DNA from: Cymbidium sinense | Lineage: Eukaryota; Streptophyta; Magnoliopsida; Asparagales; Orchidaceae | DNA length: 64,000 nt | Assembly (NCBI GenBank): GCA_021442155.1 | Contig: CM038214.1 | Coordinates: forward strand, 310,837,001 to 310,901,000 | Direction: 5' to 3' | Part shown: in pieces, positions 46,509-58,992 of the stretch | Numbering within the stretch: the first letter of the stretch is position 1 | Layout of the letters: each line of letters begins with the position of its first letter | Position numbers and translations under genes: made by a program | The notes under the pieces: generated by a model | Told to the model about the DNA's origin: nothing | What the model saw: the letters and a program-made list of their open reading frames with translations, nothing else | Databases searched by the model: none

Positions 46509-49500
46509 CTTTGAGTTTAGGTTCAGGTTTATTAGGTTTTAAGGATTAAGTTTATTTTTTAATTTATTTAGTTACTTTAGGTTTAGGTTTGGGTTTGGGA
46601 GGTATAATGTTTAGGATTTAGGTTTAGGGTTTGTGGTTTATCTTTAGGGTTTAGGTTTTAGGTTAGGGTTTAGGGTTTAGGGTTTAGGGTTTTTTTAGGG
46701 ATTAAGGTTTAGGGTTTAGGGGTTAGGTTTTAGGCTTTATGATTTAGGATTTAGTGTTTATGATTATTCATTTAAATTAATTAAACTAATAGGTTTCAGT
46801 TTAATTAGTTTATTTCTTACTTATTTTAGTTTATTTTTATTTTATTTAATTTAGTTTATTTATTTTAGGTTTATGTATTTTAGTTTATTTTTTTTATTTT
46901 AGTTTACTTTTAAGTTTAGTTTAGGTTTTATTTTATGAGTTTTTTATTTTATTTTATTTTAGGTTTTTTTTTTTTTTATGTTTGTTTAGTTTTATTTTAT
47001 TTTTTGGTTTAGGTTTTAGGTTTTATTTTGTTTATTTTTAAGTTTTATTTTTAGTTTAAGTTTAGGTTTATTTTAGTCTATTTTATTTTATTTAGTTTAT
47101 GTTTAGGTTTAGGTTTAGTTTATTTTGGCTTAGGTTTATGTTTTATTTATTTTAGTTTAGTTTATTTTATTTTAGATTTAGGTTTATTTTATTTTTTTAA
47201 TTTTTTGTTCTTTTAGGTTTACATTTCTTATTTTAGTTGAGGTTTTATTTTAAGGTTTATTTTTAGGTTTAGTTTTATAGTTTTTCTTTATTTTATTTTA
47301 GGTTTATTTTATTTTATTTTACATTTAGTTTTATTTTATGTAGGTTTTTATTCTTAGGTTTAATTTATTTTTAATTTAGATTTTATTTATTTTATTTTAG
47401 TTTAATTTAATTAATTAATTTTATTTTAATTTTATAGGTTTAGTTTACTAGGTTTATTATATTATATATTTTATCATTTTAGGTTTAAGTTTATTTATTT
47501 ATTTATCATTTAGTTTAGGTTTGTGGGTTTAGGGTTTATGAGGTTTAGGGTTTAGTGGTTTAGGTTTTAAGATTGTTTAGATCCGTGAGGTTTATTTTCA
47601 GTTTATGTTTGAGCTAGGTGTTTTTTAGTGGGCTTCGTGGTTTAGTGGTTTTAGGATTTAGTTTAGTGGCTCATTAGGGTAGGGTGGCCTAGTTAGTGAT
47701 TGTGGTTTAGTTAGTGCAATTTATGAGGAGATCTGGGTTTAGTTCACTATGTTTAGGGTTTGTAGTGTAAGTAGGTTTAGGGTTTAGGGTTTAGGGTTAA
47801 TGTGTGGTTAGTTTGTGTTTAGATGGTGGTTGTATTTAGGGTTTAGGTTTTTTTTCTTTTAAAATTTAGTAAACCGGTAGTTTAAGTTTATTAAGTTTTA
47901 TTTATTATTTTATTTATTTAGTTTTATTTTATTTAGGATTTTATATTTAACTTTTATTTATTAGGTTTATTTTAGTTTAGGTTTTTTATTTTTATTTATT
48001 TTAAGTTTAGTTTAGGTTTATGTTTATTTTTTAGTTTAGTTTTATTTTATTTTATTTTAGGTTTATTTTTATTTTAGGTTTAGGTTTAGGTTTTAATTTT
48101 TTTGAAGGTTTTAGGTTCATTTTTGGTTTTATTTTTAGGTTTTATTTTTTTTAGTCAATTTAAGTTTATTTTAGTTTATTTTATTTTATTTATTTTTTAG
48201 GTTTATTTATTAGGATTAGATTTAGGTTTTATTTATATATTTTAGTTTTATTTTAGTTTAGGTTTAGGTTTATTTTATTTTATTTTAGGTTTATTTTATT
48301 TTATTTAGGTTTTATTTTAGTTTAGTTTAGGTTTTATTTATATATAATTTATTAGTTTTGTTTAGGTTTAGTTTAGGTTTTAGTTTTTATTTTATTTTAT
48401 TTTATCTTATTTAAAAGTTTATTTATTTTATATTTTTAGTCTTTTTAGTTTTAGGTTTTAGGTTTGTTTAGTGGGTTTGGGTAGGATTTAGTTTGATTAG
48501 TCTGTGCTCTAAGCCCAGTGGTTAGGGTTTGGTAGTGGCCTAGGGCTCAGTGGTTCAGAGTTTAGTGGTCAGTTAGGCCAGGTTAGGTTTAGGGTTTGTG
48601 GCCTAAGATGTGGTCCATAAGATTTAGTTTAGAGTTGGGTTAGTAGTGTATGGAAGGGTTGTGGATTCAAGTTTTTAGGGTTTAAGGCTTTTTAAATTAA
48701 ACCCATGTTTAGGTTTATTTGGAATATATTTTATTTATTTTAGTTTATTTTATTTATTTATTTAGTTTATTTTATTTTATTTTATGTTTATTTTATTTGT
48801 TTAGGTTTATTTATTTTAGTTTAGGTTTTATTTTAGTATTTGTTTAGGTTTAGGTTTAGGTTTAGGTTTATTTTTAGTTTAGTTTTATTTTATTTATTTT
48901 AGATGTGGTTTTATTTTTATTTTAGGTTTAGGTTTTAGTTTTATTTTATTTTAAGTTTATTTTATTTTATTTTAGTTTAGTTTTATTTTATTTTAGGTTT
49001 TATGTTTAGGTTTATTTTACTTTTTTTTAGTTTAGTTTATTTTAATTTTACTTTAATTTTTTATTTTATTATTTTATTTTATTTTATTTTATTTAGTTTT
49101 TTAGATTTAAGTTTTAATATAGTTTTATATTTTATTTTATCTTATTATTTATTTAAGTTTATTTATTTATTTTATTTTTTTATATTTAGGATCAGGTTTA
49201 AGTTTAGTGGCATAAGTGGCCCAGGCCCAGTTTAGCCTAGAGTTTAAAGTCAAAGCTCAGATTTAGGGTCAGGCCTGGGGCCTAAGTTTAGGTTTAGGGC
49301 CCAGGCTCAGGGCCTGTGGGTCCAGGGCCTAGGGCCTAGGCCTAGGGCCTGTGGCCCAGTTAAGGCAGGCCTGTTCTGGGTAGTTTGGGCCTAGTGGACA
49401 GGCCTCATATCTACTCATATCTCCAGGCCTGGGGAGTAGGGCCATGGTTTAGGGTCTCATGACTCAGGTTTAGGTGGGCCCAGGCCAGGCCTGCTGACTG

Positions 49501-51884
49501 TGTGGTTTAGGCCAGTCAAGTTAAGCCCAGGCCTGGGGTTGCCCATGGCCTGGTGAGTTGTGGCTCAGGTTTAGGTCCGGCCCAGAGATCAACGAGTGGA
49601 CTGGTTAAGATTGGTCTGGCCTGGGCTTCAGTGGGGCCTAGTTTAGGGTTTTTGGTTTTTGGGGTTTAGGTTTAGGCTGAGTGTTGGGGTTGAGGTTTAG
49701 ATTGAGTTTAGGTCAGAGGTTTAGGTTTAGGGTTTTATATTGATTTTTTAATTATAGATTTTTTATTTATTTATTTAGTTTATTTTATTTATTTTAGTTT
49801 AGTTTTACATTTTTAATTTATAATTTTTATTTAAGTTTTATTTTATTTCAGGTTTGTTTCAATTTTATTTTATTTTATGTTTAGATTTTAGGTTTTATTT
49901 TAGTTTAGGTTTAAGTTTAGTTTAGGTTTAGTTCATTTTAGTTTAATTTATTTCATTTAGTTTAGATTTAGGTTTTCTTTTTATTTTAGTTTATTTTAGT
50001 ATAGGTTTAGGTTTTATTTTTATTTTAGGTAGGTTTTATTTTTAGTTTAGGGTTTATGTTTTATTTTTTATTTATTTTTTAGGTTTTATTTTAAGGTTTA
50101 TTTTTATGTTTAGTTTTATATTTAGTTTTATTTTAATTTATTTTAGGTTTATTTTATTTTTATTAACGTTAGTTTTATTATATTTGGCATTTTTTTCTTA
50201 GATTTATTTTGTTTTAGTATAGTTTTATTTTTTTATTTATCTTTATAGTTTTATTTTATTTTAAGTTTAGGTTTAAATTTTAGTTTAGGTTTATTTTTTT
50301 TATTTTATAATTTATTTAGGTTTAGGGTTTATTTTATTTTTTTTGGTTTATTTAATTTTGGTTTAGGTTTTTATGGTTAGTATTTTAGGGTTTAACTTTA
50401 GCCTAACTTGGGGCCAAGTTTATTTGCTTTTTAGGGTTAGGTTTATTTTTCATTTATTTTACTAGGTTTAGCTCAGTCAGGGTTTGGGTTGTCAGTTTGG
50501 CGTCTTTTGATTTTTTTAACCTGTGGTAGGTTTAGGGTTTAGGGCCTAGTGTCAGATTTAGATTTGGCCAGTGGCCCAGGTCAGTCCAGTTAGGACTAAA
50601 GATAGGGTCATGGTTTGGGGGTTTAGGTTTGGAGTTTCAGGCTCAGTTTTAGGCTTTAGGTTTTCATTTGTGGCCTGGGTCTGGGGTTCAGGCTCAGTTT
50701 AGCCAGGTTTAGCTGTGGTTTAGGGCCATGGTTAGGGCCTGGGCCTAGGGCCCAGGGGCGTTATAGTAGGGCCCATGGTAGCATAGGTTTGGATTTAGCC
50801 AGTCAGGGTCAGGGGTTTGGTGGCTCAGGCCTGGGTAGGCCTGGGTGGCCTATGATTTAGGGTTTAATATAAGGCCTAGTACTCAGGGTCAAGGTTTAGT
50901 TGCAAGTTTAGGCCCAGGGTTTTAGGGCCTTGGAGATCAGTATAGTGTGGGTTTTTTTAAATTTATTTTTCTTAAATAAGCAGGGTTTAGGTTTATTTAG
51001 TTTATTTTTATTTAATTTAGTTTATTTTATTTTATATTAATTTATTTATTTTATTTTATTTTATTTTATTTATATTAGTTTATTTTATTTTTTATTTTAT
51101 TTTATTTTATTTTATTTTTTTTATTTTTTTTTTATAGGGTTTCAATTTTATTTTATTTTTTTAGGTTTAGGTTTTAGATTTTTATTTTTATTTTAGGTTT
51201 TATTTTTTAGTTTAGGTTTAGGTTTAGTTTATTTTTGTTTAATTTATTTTATTTAGTTTAGGTTTATTATTTTAAGTTTAGGTTTTATTTATTTTAGTTT
51301 AGTTTATTTTATTTTTATTTTAGGTTTAAGTCTTTTTTAATTTAGGGTTTATTTTATTTTATTTTAGGTTATAGATTCAAATTTATTTTTAGTTTTAGGT
51401 TTTATTTAGTTTTATTTTATTTTATTTTAGGTATTATTTTATTTTTATTTTATTTTATTTAGGTTTTATTTAGGTTTATTTAATTTTAGTTTAGTTTAAG
51501 TTTTATTTATATTTTATTTATATTTTTATTTGTATATTTTTATTTTTAGGTTTAGGTTTAGTTAAGGTTTTCATTTTATTTTATTTATTTTATTTTTATT
51601 GTTTAGGGTTTATTTTATTTTAGGTTTATTGTAGGTTTAGTTTAGGTTGTGGTTTGGTTTTAGGGTTTAGGGTTTAGGTTTAGTTTTAGTAGGGTTAGGG
51701 GTTTAGGGTGGGGTTTGGGTTGGGTTTAAGGTTTAGGGTTTAGGTTTTTAGGTTTTTTGTTTTATTAGGGGTTTTGGGGTTTAGGGTTTTGGTTTAGGTT
51801 TAGGATTTTTGGTTTAGGTTTAGGTTTTAGGTTTAAGGTTTATGTTTTAGTTTATAATTTAGGTTTATGGTTTTATGGTTTTTC
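46509..51884 (+). repeat. telomere-like array with alternating A/T and G+C-rich modules
   Basis: A leader and tract (46,509-46,765) are followed by A/T blocks opening near 46,772 (AAATTAATTAAAC), 47,862 (AAATTTAGTAAACCGG), 48,695, 49,740 (marker lost) and 50,968. They alternate with G-rich or G+C-rich variant tracts at 47,520-47,855, 48,440-48,690, 49,200-49,740 and 50,385-50,960. A final TTTAGGG/TTTGGGG tract lies at 51,645-51,880. The alternation spacing is about 0.9-1.2 kb, matching the unit length in the left part of the window. The Phe/Tyr-rich frame at 49,002-49,235 is low-complexity. Confidence 0.83.
49200..49730 (+). repeat. most G+C-rich variant tract
   Basis: This tract is dominated by GGCCCAGG, GGGCCTAGG, GGCCTGGGG and GGTTTAGG words. 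The underlying period still resembles the heptamer, with YYYAGG in place of TTTAGG. Similar but weaker tracts lie at 45,230-45,650, 50,385-50,950 and 52,500-52,900. There is no coding signal. It may be a real divergent repeat class or a base-calling artefact (see findings). Confidence 0.75.
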
Positions 51885-52254
51885 TTCTTTTAATTTCATC
51901 AAAGCACACAAAGTTTTGTAAGACAACGTACATAGACAAAATGAGCATGCATGAGCAAAATGAAAACCCTAGATAACTAGAACCATCCCCATAAAGATTC
52001 GTTCCATAAATAGTAGATGGATCGCCCTGCTTTCACATTCTCTAGTTCCCATTAGAACTACCACTCAAGTAGCGGACCCATCATATCCCTGATCTCTCCT
52101 CTCGCCACCACCATTATAACCTTTGCTGTCTCCCTCCATAACCCACCTCCATATACACCGAACCTGTGATCCACCACCACCGCGATAATGCCGCCTCCCA
52201 TAGCCTCTGACCAGATCTAGACCTTCTGATTTATGATGTCACCAAGGTTCTAAT
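51885..52254 (-). pseudogene. glycine-rich RNA-binding protein exon 2 + 3' UTR fragment, copy 11 (eroded)
   Basis: The 3' UTR and exon are recognisable but carry many small deletions (total about 370 bp against about 440-480 in other copies). Words such as AACTAGAACCATC and CTCTAGTTCCCATTAGAAC confirm identity. The exon start is degraded (AATTAGAACCTTGGTGACATC). No frame is readable over more than a few codons. The deletions are scattered and mostly 1-5 bases. Confidence 0.68.
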
Positions 52255-53112
52255 TCTTAGGGTTTAGGTTTAGGTTTATTAACATTTAGGATTTGGCTTT
52301 TTTTTGTTACATTAGTTTAAGTTTAGTTTAGTTAGGATGAGGTTTAGGGTTTGGAGGTTTTGGGTTTAAGGTTTAGGGTGGAGGTTTTAGTAGGGTGGGA
52401 AGGTTTAGGTTTAGAGGTTTAGGGTATAGTGGTGGTTGGTGGGAAGAGGAGGTTTGGAGTTAATTTTGTTTGGAGTCAGCCTCAGTTTAAGGTTTAAGAT
52501 ATGGTAGGGTTTAGAGTATCCAGGGATTCTGGCCTGTGGGCCCAGTCAGCTCAGGTCAGAGGTCTGTGGCCTAGGAGAGTGCATGTTTGTCAGAGGTAAG
52601 TGGCCCAGGCTATAGTGGCCCAGGGCCTAGTGTGGATTAGGGCCTATGGACGAGTCAGGCTCAGGTCATGGCCCAGGCCCATGGTCTGGTGTTCAGGGCC
52701 CAGGCTCAGACCAAGGCCCATTTATATCAGGATTAGTGAGGCCTAGGTTTAGCCCAGGGCCTGGGGCCTGTAAGGGCCTAGAGCCCTCAGGTAGGGCCCA
52801 GTAGTAGGTTTAGGGCCTGGGAGTTTAGGGTTTGGGGTGGGTAGCCCAGGGCCTGGGTGGCCCAGGGTTTAGGTTTAAGTGGCCCAGGGTTTAGTTTAGG
52901 TTGGTAAATTTGGTTTAGTTTAGTTTAGGGAGTTTTAGTTAGAGTTTAGGGATAGTTTAGGTGGTGGGTTTAAATTTAGGGTTTAGTTTAGTTTAGGTTT
53001 GGGTTTAGGTTTAGTTTACTTTAGGGTTTATGTGGTTTAGGGATTAGGGTTTTGGGTTTAGGGTTTAGAGTTTTAGGGTTTTGGGTGGTTTAAGGTTTAG
53101 GGTTTAAGATTT
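52255..53112 (+). repeat. leader and G+C-rich variant tract
   Basis: A degraded post-exon leader (to about 52,330) passes into a GGTTTAG/GTGG tract. A strongly G+C-rich variant region follows (about 52,500-52,880) with GGCCCAGG, GGCCTAGTG and CAGGCTCAG words. A return to TTTAGGG/TTTAGTTTAGG precedes the next fragment. No A/T block is present, unlike most units. Confidence 0.8.
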
Positions 53113-53455
53113 GGGGTTTTCTTTAATAGAGAACAAATTCAGATTCAACATTTCTTATTTTCAATTTCATCAACCAAGTAGCAGACTAAGTTTTCTAAGA
53201 TACAAGCAATGGCATAGATAAAAAATGAGCACGCTTAGAGCAAATCAAAAACCCTAGTTAACTAGAATAGTCTCCACTATAAAGACAATGTTCTCTAAGT
53301 AGCAAATTGGATCTCGTTTCTCGCCCCATCAACCACCCTTTCTCAGTGGATCCGCCATCATATCCCCAATCTATCCCTCCACCACCACGTAACCTCCGCT
53401 CTTTCCGCCTCCCAACCACCACCTCCATATCCACCATCACCTGATCCACCAAACC
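53113..53455 (-). pseudogene. glycine-rich RNA-binding protein fragment, copy 12 (5' part missing)
   Basis: The 3' UTR (about 53,120-53,300) is clear. The Gly-rich coding part (53,300-53,453) is shortened, and it breaks off into AACCCCAGTAGGGTTGGGG without the RRM tail or the usual exon boundary. A 64-codon frame (53,258-53,452) reads Gly/Arg/Val-rich and is not the ancestral phase. Confidence 0.7.
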
Positions 53456-54186
53456 CCAGTAGGGTTGGGGTTTAGATTTAGTGTGGGTTTTGGGTTTACT
53501 CTTTAGGGTTTATGGGTTTTAGGCTTTTTTAGGGTTTTAGTTTGGGGTTAGTTTAGGGATGCATGATTTAGGTTAGTTTAGGTTTTAAGGTTTAGGGTTT
53601 AGTGTTTTGGTTTAGGGTTTAGGGTTTAGGGTTTAATAGGGTTTAGTGGGAGGGTTAGGGTTTAGGAGTTGTGGTCAGATGGTTTAAGTGTTTAGGGTTT
53701 AGGGTTTAGGGTTTAGATTTAGATTTAGGATTTTAGGGTTTAGGGTTTAAGGTTTTTTATTAATTTTTTTAAATTTTTTCTAAATGTAGGTGTATTTAGG
53801 TTTATTTAGTTTATTTTAGTAATTAGTTTTATTTTTATTTTATTAAGGTTCATTTTTATTTTATCCAGTTTAGTTTATTTATAGGTTTATTTAGTCGTTT
53901 TTATTTTGTTTATTTTAAGGTTTAGGTTTAAATTTTTTTAGATTAGTTTTATTTTATTCTTAGGTTTAAGTTTTATTTTATTTTTTTAAGTTTAGGTTTT
54001 ACATTTTATTTTAGGTTTAGTGTTTAGTAGTAAGTCGTAGTTTAGGTTTAGGTTTAGGGTTTAAGGTTTAGGTTTAGGTTTAGGGTTTAGGGTTTAGGGT
54101 TTATGTTTAGGTTTAGGGTTTAGGATTAGGTTTAGGTTTAAGTTTAGGTTTTGGTTTAGGTTTAGGGTTTAGGTTTAGGTTTAGTG
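53456..54186 (+). repeat. TTTAGGG tracts and short A/T block
   Basis: A degenerate tract (53,456-53,765) is followed by a short A/T block (about 53,770-54,025). A tract dominated by TTTAGG hexamers (54,030-54,186) then ends in TTTAGTG at the poly(A) tail of the next LINE. Confidence 0.86.
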
Positions 54187-55610
54187 TTTTTTTTTTGGGA
54201 AACCCCATATAGGGGGAATTTTATTGCCACAACAAATGGGTTACAAGGTCCTTAAAGGGGATAAACTCCACGACTATTGCTCAAAGAGCTACAATCAGCC
54301 TAGAGAGTAAATCCCCTATCTAAATACAACCAAAAGCAAAATAAAAGAGTAAGGAAAGCAAAATATACAAATTGATCAACAAGATAAGCCAATGGAAGAT
54401 TAGGCCAAAGCTCTTCAGATGAGAGAATGATGACACTATGGAGCAAACCTACAAGAGAACAAGAGAATTGCACTTGCAAAATTGTTGAAAAAAAAAAGAA
54501 ATTAGAGCAGTTAAGGTAATACAGACAAAGTGAAAAATGAAAGCACCATAAACTGAAATAGATAATAAGGAAGTGTGATAGAGAAGGCTCACCACACCAA
54601 GTTGGGGAAGATGCAAATAGCATCCATACTTAGAAGGGTTACATCACAAGAGCTACTACCAAACCAAAAAGGAGTGAAATCATCACAGCCATCATAGCCA
54701 ACAAACTTGTATAGCAACCATTTGTTGAAAGTCTTTTGAGCCTTAGTACATGCAAACCAAAGCAAAGCCCTATACTAAATAGAAAAGAAAGCAGCAAAGA
54801 GCATAATGGGTAAGGGGATCCCATGCAGAGTAAATGTCATCATATTAGACACCATGTCATGAGAATCCCAACACAAATGAAAGTGAACCATCATTGTCTA
54901 CCATATTTTAATCAGTCCAAGGGTTTAATTAGATCAAGATGAAGACCCACCATAAAATAGCGTAAAAGGCTAGAGGTAAGAAGCATAAAAGACCAATAAA
55001 AAGACCTGAAATGAAAGGCAAATAAAATAGCATGGAATTAACCCCATCCCAAACATATGGGACAAATATGAAACAACCTGTAAATGTACCCGATAAAATA
55101 CCTAAAAAGAAGTGCAATGAAAGAAAGCAATGCAGTCCAACTGTTACAATTAGAGAACTGGTGTAAGGCAAGAGATATCCCAAGCCCAAATTACCACAGT
55201 CTATCAGAGAGGAGATGGGAATGCAACAGCAGATTAGATGAACCATAAGGCACAAGTAATAAGCTCCCACCACAAACAACTCCAAGTAAAGACAATCGAG
55301 AGACAATCCATAATCGCTTAAAACTCAAGAATCCAGTCACCTACAACCAAGATAGTAATAGACAGGCGGCCATAAATCCACCCATTCGAGTAAACAATGC
55401 ATAGGTTAAAATCAAATTAGTAAAAGCATAATCTCAAGATCTCACAAATATAACAGAACCAAGAGGAAGAAAATAGAAAAGTTAAGTAATCTCAAACATC
55501 GTGATCAAGCAGCTTGTACAAGAAAAAAAAAAAAAGCAACATGCAACAAATAATAACCAAAGAGCTCACATAGGACCCAAAAAAAACCAACAATGAAAAC
55601 AACAATACAA

Positions 55611-57070
55611 TTATTGCACCCACCATATGATAAGCCAGAGAAAAGCAGAGATGCAAAAAACAAACAAAATGGGTTCAAAAGATAGTCAACATTGAAATCC
55701 TTCAAGGTAAAGATGAGCAGGTTTGCAGCTAAACCAAAATCCTCAAGAAAAGCAGAAAGAAACCATAAAGTAAGACCAATCCTGAAAGAGATAATAAAAA
55801 TAACCAAAATTGCAATTTCTCTCGACAGTTGGGAAGATGGGGTTAGCAAAATCAATCAAGAAACAACTCCAAAAGCACCACCGAGCATGATAGCCCCAAA
55901 GCTATGGAAAAACCCAATGATCCACTAACAACCAAGATAGGAAAAATAGCAAGTTCATAAAACCACCCATTCAAAATAGACAATGCATAAGATAAATTCT
56001 GTGTAGATAATGAAGTAAGTAGTCTAAACCAAGATGGAAAAAATAGCAGTAGTTTAGATAGGCCTCAAATATGTGATGATCAGCTGCAACCCTATTGCAA
56101 ATAACAATAATAAGCAAAAAAGCAAAAGCCACCATGCAACCAAAACCTCAAAGAGGCTCCGGTGATAAGATCCCAAAAAAACTTGTTGAGCATTAATCCA
56201 GTTCAACCAACAACAGACAAGAATAACAACCAACAAGTCCAAAAATCCACCCATTCGAGTAAACAATGCATAGGTTAATATCAATAGTATAATCACATAC
56301 ATATGCAATTAAATGAACCAATAGGGAAAAATAAACAGTAGACTTCAAACATACCTGGTTGCAAAATAGTGGGGCAACAAATAGGAAGTAATTCCAAACC
56401 TGATACAATCAAAAAACAAACAAAGAAACAACCACAAAAAAGCCTCACGATAATGGACCCGATAATCCAACATCCAACAAATTAAACAACACTACAATTA
56501 TTGCACCAATCATAAGATAAGCCAAAAAGAATAGTGGGGCAACATAGCTACAAAAAGGGTTCAAAAGTAAACCATCAATGAGATCCTTCAAGACAAAGGA
56601 GACCAGGTTAGCAGCTGAACTACCATCCTAAAAAAAATAGACTGAAAGGAAATCATTAACTCTGTCCAATCCTGCAAAGAGACAATAATAATAACAAGGG
56701 TATTGAAGTTTCTCTCCTTATAGGTTGGGGAGATGAGGTTAGCAAATACAATCAGAAAACCAACCCCAAGAGTAGCCTGCAGGACAAAAGGCTCAGAAAT
56801 CCAACAACCAACAATTAAAACATTAAAATAGATATTGCACCCACCATAATAAAAGCTAGTAAAAAATAATGGTATAACATTAGTTATAAAGTGGTCCAAA
56901 GGAAAGCCATCCTTAAGATCCATCAAGACACATAATATCAGCCAACAAATAATCCCAAAGATTAGTAATAATGACTGATGGAAATCAGAAATAATTCCAA
57001 TCTAAAAGAAGTTATAATAGCAAAGATATTGCAATTTCTCTCCTTATAGGTTGTGGATTTAAGGTTATGA
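55611..57070 (-). repeat. internal repeats in LINE 3' UTR
   Basis: A roughly 300-bp segment occurs three times. It starts at TTGCACC (55,613; 56,501; 56,834) and runs through ATCCTTCAAG, CAATCCTG, AATAATAA and TTTCTCTCCTTATAGGTTG-like words to about 55,850, 56,740 and 57,060. The word CCACCCATTC followed by CAATGCATA recurs near 55,380, 55,965 and 56,250. A fourth, single copy of the main segment sits in the LINE at 61,045-61,360. The repeats are imperfect, so the duplication is not recent. Confidence 0.7.
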
Positions 57071-57725
57071 AACATAGGAGGGGCCACAACCATAATAAGG
57101 AGAAGAATAATAGATAAATTAGGGCTAGCCATAAGGTTATATAGAAGTATAGCATTTAAACATTAAGATAAGTGCCCCATAATATAATTCCAGAAAGAGG
57201 AAAGGAGGAAGAACACAACTTTAATCATAAAATGAGAAACAAAAATAGTAGGATCCATAATCAAAATATTGATGGCAAGAGGTCTGTCCTTGTTGATCAA
57301 AAAATAAAGCAAAAAATAAAGCATAAAGTAATACATCTCCCTCCAGCAAATAAGAAACACCTTACCATTAAAAGTGGAAGCAACAGAAGCAGTAAGGCCC
57401 CATTTAAGGTTGGGAGAGTTAAACCAAGATGCCAGATCAGAAATAACCAAGGGGTATGGGATGCATTAGCAAATTCCAAATGAACATCAACACATTAATA
57501 GGAACAAATGAAGCGAAGCCCCAATTAAAGCCGGGTAATTAAACCAACATCAAGGGATATCGATGATGCATCAACAAATTCCCAAGAAACAATAACAAAT
57601 AGAAAATGATCATAATCGTAATATAGCAAATCACCAATAGGTTGGATTAATTTTTGAGATAAGGAGTCCAAGATATGTGATTCACCAATCCAAAATGTTT
57701 AGAAGAGTAAGTTGATCAAAGAATT

Positions 57726-58682
57726 TTATACCATCCAATCTAGCACGATTGGCAAGATAATCAGACATGCATTACCCTCATGCCATACATGAGAGATTTT
57801 AAAATAGAGTTGAGAAAGGAGAGCTCTAGTCGCTTGAGAAGATAGTACAAACGCCCATTTTGGTGGAAGTAAAAGATCAATCAGTAGGGCATCCACCTCA
57901 ATCCAAATATTGAGCCAACCTTTTGAAGGAAGAGCTATTATTAAAAAAGGAAAGAGCATTAAGGGGTAAGCAAAAGCACATAGGACTTTACCAGGGTTTC
58001 TAAAATGCCACCACAAGCATTTTGAGAGAGCCATGTTAATTTTAATAGTATTAACATGAGGTTTTACCCAATAAAAAAATCTTATCATCTTTACAGGGTT
58101 GATCCGCAAGTTAAAACCCAATTTATTGGCCAAAATTTACAACCTTTGAATTGTTTGTAGTTAATTAAATTGGCATTGAATAAGTCACAAATTTTGTTTT
58201 TAATTCTATCAATTATCCTCATGTGGTTCATAGGAATCCATATTTTGCATCATTTTTGTCCATCCATATGAACCAAATAAGAGTGATAATTATGACTTTA
58301 ATGTGACCTTTAGTAGTGTTATCGAAATAAACTTCAAGCTAGTATAAAGTTAAGGATCCATTGAATTTGACAATGTTAAAGAGATCATCATACCAAATAA
58401 AGTTTGGAAGCAATCCATTAACAAAACATTATTTACATTCTCAATGTGAAAGTGTGGAATTTTGAAGGTAAGTGAAAACCTTTCCCCACATCAAGGAGTC
58501 AAGGATGAAGTTTTTCAAAATATGCCAAGTAAGAATAGAAAAGAAAGGAATAGTGTTATTCCAAAGTTTGAAAACACATTGGAAAAATCATGAGCTTCTT
58601 TAATATGAATCCAAACATTTTAAAGTTGAAATCACCATTTTGAGAAAGCTTAAAAGGATCCTGATCATGATTATGATAGGAA
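57726..58682 (-). pseudogene. LINE RNase H and zf-RVT remnant (copy 3)
   Basis: The frame 58,133-57,726 reads Ala-Asn-Lys-Leu-Gly-Phe-Asn-Leu, then Ile-Lys-Ile-Asn, then Val-Leu-Cys-Ala-Phe-Ala-Tyr-Pro-Leu. It ends with Thr-Arg-Ala-Leu-Leu-Ser-Gln-Leu and His-Val-Trp-His-Glu-Gly-Asn-Ala-Cys. This parallels the RNase H of copy 1 at 29,285-28,758. The catalytic Asn-Thr-Asp-Gly-Ser segment is deleted after Ile-Asn. Upstream zf-RVT sequence is recognisable at nucleotide level against 29,340-29,860 but is broken by several small deletions. Confidence 0.82.
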
Positions 58683-58992
58683 TAGGTTTAGGGTTTAGGT
58701 TTAGGGTTTAGAGTTTTAGGGTTTAGGGTTTATGGTTTAGGAATTATGGTTTTGTTAAGTGTTTAGGGTTTAGAATTTAGAGTTTAGGGTTTTTGGATTG
58801 AGGGTTTAGGGTTTAGGTTTTGGGGTTTAAGGTTGTAGGTTTTAGGGTTTAGGTTTAGGGTTTATAGGTGGGTTTAGGGTTTAGGTTTGGGGGTTTAGGT
58901 TTTAGGTTTATGGTTTTGGTTTATGGTTTAGGTTTAGGTTTTAGGTTTATGGTTTAGGTTTTAGTTTAGGGTTTGGGGTTTAAGGTTTTTTT
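58683..58992 (+). repeat. TTTAGGG tract
   Basis: This degenerate heptamer tract links the truncated 5' end of LINE copy 3 to the next gene fragment. Variants include TTTATGG, TTTTGGGG and TTTAGG. There is no A/T block. Confidence 0.9.

Larger units (their letters stand above)
54187..58682 (-). mobile_element. 5'-truncated L1-like LINE (copy 3)
   Basis: On the minus strand this copy keeps the zf-RVT remnant (about 58,680-58,150), RNase H remnant (about 58,130-57,726), a 3.5-kb 3' UTR and a poly(A) tail (plus T run 54,187-54,196). The terminal 100 bp match copy 1: GGGAAACCCCAT, then TTTTATTGCCAC, GGGTTACAAGGTCCTTAAAGG and CTCAAAGAGCTACAAT. The 5' break at about 58,682 corresponds to copy 1 position about 29,866. 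Copy 3 therefore lacks the polymerase and endonuclease and joins TTTAGGG directly. The 3' UTR contains internal repeats (see the separate entry). Confidence 0.87.
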
